Origin: Altericroceibacterium endophyticum
Lineage (GTDB): Bacteria > Pseudomonadota > Alphaproteobacteria > Sphingomonadales > Sphingomonadaceae
Direction of reading: 5' to 3'
DNA: 64,000 nt
Assembly (NCBI RefSeq): GCF_009827595.1
Contig: NZ_WTYT01000007.1
Span: forward strand, 62,001-126,000
Position numbers and translations under genes: made by a program. Below are positions 55,325 to 62,105 of the stretch, piece after piece. Within the stretch, counting starts at the first letter, position 1; each line of letters begins with the position of its first letter. Under the pieces are notes generated by a model. That model was not told the DNA's origin. It was given only the letters and a program-made list of their open reading frames with translations, and ran no database searches.

Positions 55325-56386
55325 ATGTCCAGACGGCGTCAGTCCGTGACGATCCGCCATGTCGCCGCCGATGCCGGTGTCTCGCTGCAAACGGTGAGCC
55401 GGGTGATCAACAAGGAAGCGGGCGTCCGGCCCGAGATGCAGCAGCGCGTTCAGGCATCCATCGAGAAGCTGGGCTATGTACCTTCGCTGGCGGCGCAGCG
55501 GATGAGCGGATCGCGCTCTTATCTGATTCTGGCCTTGAATGACCGCGAACGCACGATCAGCGATTGGCAAAAGCGTGAGGGCGGCGACTGGGTTGGTCAG
55601 ATGATGCTGGGGGGATGCACGGCCTGCGCCGAGCATGGCTACCGGATGATTGTCGAACTGATCGATACGAACAGTGCGAATATAGAGCGCGAACTTGCCG
55701 GAGCGATTGCGGCCCTGCAGCCCGATGGCGCCATTCTGACACCGCCGCATTCGCAGAATCAGGATATTCTCGATTATCTGCACAAGGCCGGGATCAAGAT
55801 TGCCCGGATCGGGTCGCAAACACCTGGCCCCGGATTTTGCATCACGATGGATGATGAAGGCGGTGCGCGGCGCGCGACGGAACATTTGCTGACGCTGGGA
55901 CATCGCCGGATCGGCTTTATCGCCGGGCCGGAGGATTATGAATTGAGCGCCTGGCGTGTGGCGGGGTGGAAGGCCGCGATGGCTGCGGCCGGGCTACCGA
56001 CCGATGATTTGCTGGTCACTGGGGATTTCACCTATGCCTCCGGCTTGGAAGCGGCCCGCAATCTGCTCGATCATGCGCGGCCCAGCGCAATCATCGCCAG
56101 CAATGATCAGATGGCTATTGCCAGTCTGGCGGTGGTGCGCGGACGCGGGCAATCGGTGCCGCAAGATCTCTCGATCGTGAGCTTTGATGATACGCCGATC
56201 ATTCGCTATGCCACACCGCCCATAACAGCCGTGGCGCAACCCATCGCTGCCGCCACCGAAAAGGCGGCCCGGCTGATCATAGCGGCGTGCGCCAGTAATG
56301 CGAAAGGTGATTCCTCGGAATTGGAAATGGCCAATGTGGCGAGCGACCTTGTGCTGCGTGAATCGACCAGAGCGGTGAAAAACTGA
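55325..56386 (+). CDS. LacI-family transcriptional regulator
   Basis: 353 residues: HTH 'VTIRHVAADAGVSLQTVSRVINKEAGV', hinge helix 'SIEKLGYVPSLAAQRMSG', and an effector-binding domain ('YLILALNDRERTIS', 'HRRIGFIAGPEDYE', 'IVSFDDTPIIRYATPPITAV'). It lies 49 bp after the cupin-like gene on the same strand and closes the cluster. The perfect 16-bp palindrome between the MFS carrier and receptor genes is its most likely operator; the inducer would be a sugar derived from the imported substrate. Confidence 0.92.
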   Translation: MSRRRQSVTIRHVAADAGVSLQTVSRVINKEAGVRPEMQQRVQASIEKLGYVPSLAAQRMSGSRSYLILALNDRERTISDWQKREGGDWVGQMMLGGCTACAEHGYRMIVELIDTNSANIERELAGAIAALQPDGAILTPPHSQNQDILDYLHKAGIKIARIGSQTPGPGFCITMDDEGGARRATEHLLTLGHRRIGFIAGPEDYELSAWRVAGWKAAMAAAGLPTDDLLVTGDFTYASGLEAARNLLDHARPSAIIASNDQMAIASLAVVRGRGQSVPQDLSIVSFDDTPIIRYATPPITAVAQPIAAATEKAARLIIAACASNAKGDSSELEMANVASDLVLRESTRAVKN

Positions 56387-56503
56387 CGTCACGGCAGCAT
56401 TCCCGATATTTAACATAAGATATATTATCGGTTTTCAAGGAGTGTAAGCGCCGGTTTGAAAGGAGGCTCCTTCCCGCCCTGATGGGCCAATCGGAGGAGA
56501 CAA

Positions 56504-56560
56504 ATGGGTCAGAGCGATGTCGACAAAGTTCGGCCCTCGGGAACAAAACCCCGGCCGTGA
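56504..56560 (+). CDS. 18-residue peptide frame with strong ribosome site (possible remnant)
   Basis: ATG at 56504 is preceded by GGAGGAG with 4-5 bases spacing, yet the frame ends after 18 codons ('MGQSDVDKVRPSGTKPRP'). Such an initiation region without a gene suggests the truncated start of a lost gene at a rearrangement junction, or a true small peptide. GC-rich inverted sequence (CCCCG...CGGGG) overlaps its end. Confidence 0.25.
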   Translation: MGQSDVDKVRPSGTKPRP

Positions 56561-56694
56561 TCGGGGCATGCCCCCAATAGGATTGTTGCCATCACGCCCA
56601 ACGACGGGCACCAAATCGGTTCAGGGCTCTAACCGTATCTGGTGGAAAGTTCGCCCTCAGACCAGCCCCTATAAAACGGAAGCCCTGTTTCCTT

Positions 56695-57394
56695 ATGTTT
56701 TCAGCTCTCATTTTGCCAATAGCCCTGGCGGCAGTGCCTGACCCGACCGCTCAGCAGCATGGGCTCCAAGAGACCGAAGGTACAGCGCAGTCGCAAGAAG
56801 CGGCCGGGCCGGAAGGCACCTATCGCGCGGCGGTTAGAGGCACCTCCCGACCGGGCGGATGATCTACCAAGCATCGAACTGAAAACTGACGGCAGCTTTG
56901 TGCTCACGCTCGGCGACATGTCGGAATGCGCGAGCTTTTTTGGGACATGGCACCAGCAAGGCGATCGGGTCATTCTCGATACCATCCAAGCCGGACCGCC
57001 AATAACATTGGAACACGCATCCCCCCGGACCGACCAACGGCTAAGGCCCGGGCAGAATAATGTGGGCGCGATGGAGCCGACAACCACGGCTCTGTTCAAG
57101 CCCGAAAGGCCATGGCTCGCCGAAGCGATGTCGAGCTGGGAGGTCCGGTTTCAGTTCGAAGATGGCGAAACGGTAGACGCGGCGGTTAATCCGGCCACCT
57201 TCACGGCTACGGCATTCCGGGCGGGAAAACTGCTCGGGATCAGGGTGAAAGGGAGCATCGGTCATGGCGGCGGGGACGTGACCGATGGAAGGTTGTGTCG
57301 AAAGCTGCAGCTTAGAATCCAGCTGGTGAACGACTGGCTCGGGTCGAGAGGCGCCGCTGCGGAAGAATTAGAAGACGTGGCTGCAGCCGCCTGA
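56695..57394 (+). pseudogene. Exported lipocalin-like protein, apparently frameshifted
   Basis: The frame from ATG 56695 gives a signal peptide ('MFSALILPIALAAVPDP') and then 'AAGPEGTYRAAVRG' before stopping near 56865. The overlapping next frame, open from 56759 to 57394, continues with 'LPSIELKTDGSFVLTLGDMSECASFFGTWHQQGDRVIL', the pattern expected just after 'EGTYR' in small sphingomonad exported proteins. Joining the two between about 56815 and 56870 restores one protein of about 230 residues. Either a real frameshift or the longer frame is used alone (211 residues, without a signal). Confidence 0.5.
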
Positions 57395-57578
57395 GTAGCT
57401 GACCTTCAGAGCGCCTGATCGGGTCGCTGAAACCGGCCGTTTGTTTATGCGGAGGCTTTGACGGATCCTCGGGCCGTGAACTTTCCGAAAGCTGAGCCGA
57501 AAAGTCGACGTTGGGGATAGTGCTCAAAGATCCCAGCCAACGAGGCGCTTCGCCGCCCGAAACTCATTTCCTTGCTAG

Positions 57579-58283
57579 TCAGCGAGGCCTTGCCCTGCGT
57601 TTCGCCACATGCCTCTCCAGCGCCTGATAGAAGGCGTCGAGATCGTCGACGTCGACATCAAGCACTTCGTTCCAGTCGGTCAGGACTTCCTCGATATCCC
57701 GCCTAGTGTGGCCAACGGGTGCTGACGTATTGCCGGACTTGGGCAGTTCGACATGGTGCGGCCATTGGTGCCCCGTAAGGTTGTTATAGAACCAGCCCAC
57801 GAAGGATAGCGCCAGGACATTTGCAAGGATCGGCCAGAGATGACCGAAGTCCCACCCCTGCGTGCTGGCGCCCAGCGCACACAGAAGTGCGCAGGCACCG
57901 CCCGGTGGATGCAGACACCGCGCATAAATCATCACGGCGATCGCAGTGCCGACAGCCAAGCTGGCGGCCAGTGCCGCTGAACCAAGCCCAAGCCCAAGGC
58001 CGAAGCCGATGCCTATTGCGGCCGATATCAGATTACCGCCGATCACCGACCATGGCTGTGCAAGCGGACTGGCAGGAACTGCAAAGACGAGTACCGCAGA
58101 TGCGCCGAGCGGGGCCACCAACCATGGCAAACCGGCGGTGTTCGCCCCCAGCAGCAGCTGGGTGAACAGCGCTGCGACCCCGATACCGATCGTTGCTCCC
58201 AGCGCTCCCCGCAGCCACCCTAGGTGACCAAGCGCGGACTGTGGCAGGAGAGATGCCGAGCGGGCGATCAATGACTGAAACAC
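57579..58283 (-). CDS. HPP family membrane protein
   Basis: 234 residues with about four membrane helices and the family signature 'LHPPGGACALL'; earlier 'LPWLVAPLGASAVLVFAVPASPLAQPWSVIGGNLISA' is also typical. HPP proteins are proposed nitrite transporters in cyanobacteria and plants. A polar C-terminal tail ('DVDDLDAFYQALERHVAKRR') is cytoplasmic. It lies 56 bp after the flavohaemoglobin gene on the same strand, so a role in nitrogen-oxide handling fits the neighbourhood, though not proved. Confidence 0.85.
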   Translation of the reverse strand: MFQSLIARSASLLPQSALGHLGWLRGALGATIGIGVAALFTQLLLGANTAGLPWLVAPLGASAVLVFAVPASPLAQPWSVIGGNLISAAIGIGFGLGLGLGSAALAASLAVGTAIAVMIYARCLHPPGGACALLCALGASTQGWDFGHLWPILANVLALSFVGWFYNNLTGHQWPHHVELPKSGNTSAPVGHTRRDIEEVLTDWNEVLDVDVDDLDAFYQALERHVAKRRARPR

Positions 58284-58339
58284 TACGGACCTTGCACTGC
58301 TACTTTTAACTCGCGTGCGCTCTGGCTTTCCGTTGGAGA

Positions 58340-59551
58340 TTACGCAGCAAAGATTTCATCGGCCGGGCCAAAGAATTCATAGTGAATGCGGGCCGCCGGC
58401 ACGCCGGATCGTGACAGCGCGGCTACGGCTCCGCGCAGGAACGGCCTGGGCCCGCAGATATAGTAGTCTGCGGAAGCCGGATCGGTATTTGCGATCAGCC
58501 ACTCATCGGTGATCAGACCAGGGTGATCGAAATCCACGCCCTCCGCCTCGTCATCCAGCGGAGTCTGGTGGAAGTCGGTGACGGTGATCGCCTTGCCTGT
58601 TTCGGCCAGATGCCGGACGTGATCGCGCATGGCGTGGGTCATGCGGTCATGCGTCCCGTGGATGTAGTGGACAGGCACCTCCGCCTCCTGCCCGGCGATC
58701 GATTCCAGCATCGCAACCATCGGAGTGAGGCCGACACCGCCTGACAACAGCACCACCGGTCGGTCCGGCTTTCCATCAAGGAAGAACTCACCCGCAGGCG
58801 GCGCGACCCTGAGGACCGTGCCGGGCGCCCCCTCGTCATGAAGCCAGTTCGAGGCAAGACCCCGGGGCTCACGTTTGACCGAGATGCGATAATTGCTGCC
58901 GTTCGGTGCGCAGGAAATCGAGTAGTTGCGTTTTACGGGCGCGGTGCCGGGAATATCGAGCCAGAAGGTCAGGTACTGACCGGGCTTGTGCCTCATGACA
59001 GAGCCGCCATCGGCGGGCTTCAGGATGAAAGAGCGAATGACGCTGCTTTCCTCGATCACCTCGTCCACCACGAAATCGCGCCAGCCTGTCCAGCCTCCCT
59101 CTGCCGCTTCCTGCTCGGTATAGATCCGCTCTTCGCGGGCGATCAGGATGTTGGCGAGAAACCAGTAGGCTTCGCCCCAGGCCGCGAGAACCTCCTCGGT
59201 CGCCGCATCGCCCAGAACGTGCTTGATGGCGCCAAGCAGCGCTTCGGCGACATAGGGATAGTGCTCGGGCAGGATCTGTAGCCCGACATGCTTCTGGGCG
59301 ATACGTTCCACAGCCGGAGCAAGCGCGGCGAGGTTCTCGATATTGTTCGCATAGGCGAGGATGGCCGTCGCCAGCGCCTTGGGTTGCGAGCTATCTTCCC
59401 CGTGATGCGACTGGTTGAACAGGTCGCGGATTTCCGGGTTCTGGAACATCCGCGAATACATTTCGCGAACGATGGTCAGCCCGTGTTCTTCGAGGGCAGG
59501 AGCTGTGGCTTTGACGAGCGGGATCGTCCGCTCGCTGAGGTCCTTGGACAT
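58340..59551 (-). CDS. hmp: Flavohaemoglobin, nitric oxide dioxygenase
   Basis: 403 residues, usual length. Globin domain: 'LVREMYSRMF'-like start region, 'FNQSHH', proximal His in 'IAQKHVGLQILPEHYPYVAEALLGAIKHVLG'. FAD domain: 'GQYLTFWLDIPGTAPVKRNYSISCAP' with the RxYS motif; NAD domain: 'VVLLSGGVGLTPMVAMLE' and C-terminal 'YYICGPRPFLRG'. It converts NO and oxygen to nitrate with NAD(P)H. It is the fourth gene of the globin/AOX operon transcribed from the NsrR-like sites at about 61.0 kb; only 40 bp separate it from the DUF1971 gene. Confidence 0.96.
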   Translation of the reverse strand: MSKDLSERTIPLVKATAPALEEHGLTIVREMYSRMFQNPEIRDLFNQSHHGEDSSQPKALATAILAYANNIENLAALAPAVERIAQKHVGLQILPEHYPYVAEALLGAIKHVLGDAATEEVLAAWGEAYWFLANILIAREERIYTEQEAAEGGWTGWRDFVVDEVIEESSVIRSFILKPADGGSVMRHKPGQYLTFWLDIPGTAPVKRNYSISCAPNGSNYRISVKREPRGLASNWLHDEGAPGTVLRVAPPAGEFFLDGKPDRPVVLLSGGVGLTPMVAMLESIAGQEAEVPVHYIHGTHDRMTHAMRDHVRHLAETGKAITVTDFHQTPLDDEAEGVDFDHPGLITDEWLIANTDPASADYYICGPRPFLRGAVAALSRSGVPAARIHYEFFGPADEIFAA

Positions 59552-59591
59552 CGGCGGTTCCTTCAGGTCTGCATTGTGGTGGAGGTTCGGG

Positions 59592-59867
59592 TCAGGCGCC
59601 AGGCGGCGGCCTGTCGTAAAAATCTATCTGCATTTGCATGGGCCCGCGCAGAGTCACGAAATGCCATTGCTCGGGCTGGAGGACGCCGGCCTCCCCGGGG
59701 CGCAGAACGGTTTCGGAAGGAGGATCGAGTAAGGTCAGACCCAGCTCCCCCTCGATGACGCGCACCACGCCCCAGACGCCCGCTTTCGTATTGTGCTTTT
59801 TCTGCAGTGCCGCCGGAAGCGTTTCCTCGGTGAATACGGGCGTCGATTTATAGGGCGCGGCGTCCAT
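59592..59867 (-). CDS. DUF1971 (TehB N-terminal-like) small cupin protein
   Basis: 91 residues from ATG 59867, one base after the AOX stop codon. 'YKSTPVFTEETLPAALQKKHNTKAGVWG' and 'RPGEAGVLQPEQWHFV' are the DUF1971 signature, a small cupin found alone or at the N-terminus of TehB-type tellurite resistance proteins. It is repeatedly found near globins and NO-response genes in proteobacteria. His residues in 'KKHNTK' and 'QWHFV' could bind metal. Exact role unknown. Confidence 0.87.
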   Translation of the reverse strand: MDAAPYKSTPVFTEETLPAALQKKHNTKAGVWGVVRVIEGELGLTLLDPPSETVLRPGEAGVLQPEQWHFVTLRGPMQMQIDFYDRPPPGA

Positions 59868-59868
59868 G

Positions 59869-60558
59869 TCAGGCGGCCATCCGGATATCGTCGGCATGGT
59901 CCGGATAGGGCGCGATGACGGCGTCGGGATCGGCGGCGCCGGACAGTTCGTCGGCGAAACCGTGATTGACGTCGCGGTGATGTGCTTCGTCCGCCCGCAC
60001 AACGAGGACCACGTCGCGCAAGGTCGCCTCTTGCCGCAGTTTCCAGTAGTGCTTCGCAATGTCCGGGGCTGCGACGTTGGGGCTGCGTCCCTCATCGAGC
60101 TCCTTCAGATACATCGTATAGCTGATGACCGCCTCTTCCTCGAAATAGCCGACGACGCGGTGCGCAGTCTTCGCGCTGACGAGATAGAGTGCGAAGAAAG
60201 CGAGATAGAACACCCACTGAACGCCAAGGATCACAAGCCGCTCGAAAACGGTGGGCTGGGCGACCTTGATGAAGGTCATCAGGTGCATCCGCTCATTCTC
60301 TGCCTCTTCCATCAGCGTGCGGATCCAGTTCCGGTCGTCGCACATGCGGCGAAGGCATTTCAGGTGATTAATCGTCGCTCCCACCATGCCCGGCACGGCC
60401 GCCACCGTCTCCAGCACGATGGCGCGGTGCCCGTAGCGCTTGGCAAAGAAAGTGTCCGCGCAGAAACGCAGCGCCTTGGTGAAGCCGAATGCAATCCGGT
60501 CCGAAAAGCCCTGCGGCCGGTGGTGGATGGAAAGGTCGACCTTCGGAATATCGCCCAT
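59869..60558 (-). CDS. aox: Alternative oxidase (di-iron quinol oxidase)
   Basis: 229 residues. All di-iron motifs are present: 'VLETVAAVPGMVG' (Glu), 'EEAENERMHLMTF' (E..H), 'VGYFEEEAVISYT' (Glu) and 'RADEAHHRDVNH' (E..H). It oxidises ubiquinol and reduces oxygen to water without proton pumping, insensitive to NO and cyanide. Bacterial AOX is rare and best known from Novosphingobium aromaticivorans and Vibrio fischeri, where NsrR controls it. Placed between the globin and hmp genes, it would keep respiration going when NO blocks haem-copper oxidases. Confidence 0.96.
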   Translation of the reverse strand: MGDIPKVDLSIHHRPQGFSDRIAFGFTKALRFCADTFFAKRYGHRAIVLETVAAVPGMVGATINHLKCLRRMCDDRNWIRTLMEEAENERMHLMTFIKVAQPTVFERLVILGVQWVFYLAFFALYLVSAKTAHRVVGYFEEEAVISYTMYLKELDEGRSPNVAAPDIAKHYWKLRQEATLRDVVLVVRADEAHHRDVNHGFADELSGAADPDAVIAPYPDHADDIRMAA

Positions 60559-60560
60559 GG

Positions 60561-60992
60561 TCAGGCTCCCTGAGTTGCGAGCCGGTCATGCCCATTGGCG
60601 GGCGCGGCAGGCTCATGAATGACGGATGGAAGTTTGAAGAACAGTGCCAGCTTAAGGCTCTCGGCAATGCGGTTCGCTTTTTCCTGCATCGCCCGGGCCG
60701 CCGGCCGCTCGAGCAATTCGGACGTCGTCTGTGCCCAGAGCGCCAGCCAGCGATCGAACATTGCCGGATCGATCCGGTCCGCATGCTTGCGGTGGGCAGG
60801 CACCGGCTGCCCCTTATAGCGACCCGTGGTCAGCATCACGGAGGACCAGAAGGCGCATAACTTGTCGAGATGCAGCGGCCAGTCCCCGATCGCGTCGTTG
60901 AAGAGCGGACCAAGCACCTCGTCGGCGCGAACTCTCTCGTAAAAACGGTGAACGACCATTTCGATGTCGCTCTCGTCTGGCTGGCTCGTCAT
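60561..60992 (-). CDS. Group III truncated haemoglobin
   Basis: 143 residues from ATG 60992; an earlier in-frame ATG at 61016 is less likely since it overlaps the regulatory sites. Features: 'MVVHRFYERVRADEVLGPLFND', 'HLDKLCAFWSSVMLTTGRYKGQPVPAH' with the proximal His in 'PAHRKHADR', and 'FDRWLALWAQTTSELL', all typical of group III truncated globins. First gene of the NO-defence operon, 2 bp before the AOX gene. It may bind or reduce NO, as group III globins do in Campylobacter. Confidence 0.9.
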   Translation of the reverse strand: MTSQPDESDIEMVVHRFYERVRADEVLGPLFNDAIGDWPLHLDKLCAFWSSVMLTTGRYKGQPVPAHRKHADRIDPAMFDRWLALWAQTTSELLERPAARAMQEKANRIAESLKLALFFKLPSVIHEPAAPANGHDRLATQGA

Positions 60993-61007
60993 TGTTCTGC
61001 GACTCCA

Positions 61008-61030
61008 ATCATGCATCTGATGTGCATGTA
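61008..61030. promoter_or_regulatory. NsrR-like binding site 1
   Basis: ATCATGCA, 7 bases, then TGCATGTA: inverted halves spaced as in the NsrR consensus (AAGATGCA-N7-TGCATCTT type). Lies just upstream of the globin start at 60992, overlapping the expected promoter. Confidence 0.65.
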
Positions 61031-61044
61031 TAACTGGCGCTGGA

Positions 61045-61067
61045 AAGATGCAAGAGGAATGCATATA
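61045..61067. promoter_or_regulatory. NsrR-like binding site 2
   Basis: AAGATGCA, 7 bases (AGAGGAA), then TGCATATA: nearly the NsrR consensus. Its right half overlaps a TATAAT at 61066-61071 that fits the -10 of the regulator gene, so the regulator probably controls itself. Site centres are 37 bp apart. Confidence 0.75.
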
Positions 61068-61096
61068 TAATTCGAGACGCCGCCAGAGGAGCCACG

Positions 61097-61555
61097 ATGC
61101 GACTGACGCGATACACAGACTACGCCATGCGCACGCTGCTCTTCTTGGCCGCGAGGCAGGACCGGTTATGCTCTATTGCCGAGATCGCCGCGGCGTATCG
61201 GATATCTAAGAACAACCTGATGAAGGTTGTGAACGACCTTACCAGTGCGGGCTATCTGGAAACGGTGAGAGGGCGCCACGGCGGCGTTCGCCTTGCCGGG
61301 CCAAGCGCTCAGATAATTGTAGGCGAGGTGATCCGTTATACCGAGGAGGATTTCGACCTCGCTGATTGCGCAAGTTGCGTGATCGCACCGGCCTGCGGAT
61401 TGACCGGCGCTCTCAACCACGCGGTCGAGGCATTCCTGTCCGTGCTCGATGGCTACACGCTCGAAGACCTGACCCAGAGCAGCGGTAATCTGAGCAAGCT
61501 GTTCCTACGACCGGAAGATGGCGAACCGGCTCGGCCCAGCGCGCCCACCGGTTAG
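61097..61555 (+). CDS. nsrR: Rrf2-family NO-sensing regulator (NsrR-like)
   Basis: 152 residues: Rrf2 winged helix ('MRLTRYTDYAMRTLLFLA', 'IAAAYRISKNNLMKVVNDLTSAGYLETVRGRHGGVRLA') and three Cys in 'LADCASCVIAPACGLTG', the C-x2-C-x5-C that holds the NO-sensitive iron-sulfur cluster in NsrR. It is divergent from the globin-AOX-DUF1971-hmp operon, with two NsrR-like sites between. NO damages the cluster and lifts repression. Name by motif plus context. Confidence 0.9.
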   Translation: MRLTRYTDYAMRTLLFLAARQDRLCSIAEIAAAYRISKNNLMKVVNDLTSAGYLETVRGRHGGVRLAGPSAQIIVGEVIRYTEEDFDLADCASCVIAPACGLTGALNHAVEAFLSVLDGYTLEDLTQSSGNLSKLFLRPEDGEPARPSAPTG

Positions 61556-61792
61556 CCACTTGGCTTAGCCGTTACCCAGACATGGACGTGAAGGTGGTTG
61601 GCCACTGGGGCGGTGGCATACTCCGCCTGAATAGCCGTCATTCTCGTGCAAAACCGCGCCCACTGAAACCTGCCGCACGTTCACGGGGCGGATTGTGGAT
61701 GAAACTGGGCCGATTGCGGACTGTCCGATTCTGGGATTGAAACAGTTTAAAACCGCCATTCGACGGTCGGCTTTCATCGCCTGGCTCTTAAT

Positions 61793-62074
61793 TCACAACT
61801 CAGCGAAGATCCTAGAATAACGTTGATCGCCCCGTTGGTAGGCTGGTCGTTCGCACTCAAACGATTTGCTTTGCACCTCGATCGCCGCCATTTCATCGAG
61901 CAAATAGAGACGAAAATCTTCCCCACTCCCACCAGAGATTTGCCATGCGCTCAAGCTCTCATTCCCGTTATGCTGAACGCCGTAAGTATGGGGCTCAACT
62001 ACTCGCGTTTTGCCCTTGTAATTGAAGGTCAGGAGTAGCCGTTCTTCTATCGCATTGATAATCGTCTGATTCAT
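61793..62074 (-). CDS. Small WYL-like domain protein
   Basis: 93 residues from ATG 62074 (GGGAAGA upstream). 'IINAIEERLLLTFNYKGKTRVVEPHTYGVQHNGNESLSAWQI' resembles the ligand-binding core of WYL domains, which are common in regulators of defence loci, but there is no HTH, so it is a stand-alone domain. Ends 'GDQRYSRIFAEL'. Divergent from the OLD-family nuclease gene, 31 bp away, so the pair may be one module. Function unknown. Confidence 0.65.
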   Translation of the reverse strand: MNQTIINAIEERLLLTFNYKGKTRVVEPHTYGVQHNGNESLSAWQISGGSGEDFRLYLLDEMAAIEVQSKSFECERPAYQRGDQRYSRIFAEL

Positions 62075-62105
62075 AAGTCTTCCCTCTTCCAGTCGGAGAA
62101 TAGCC

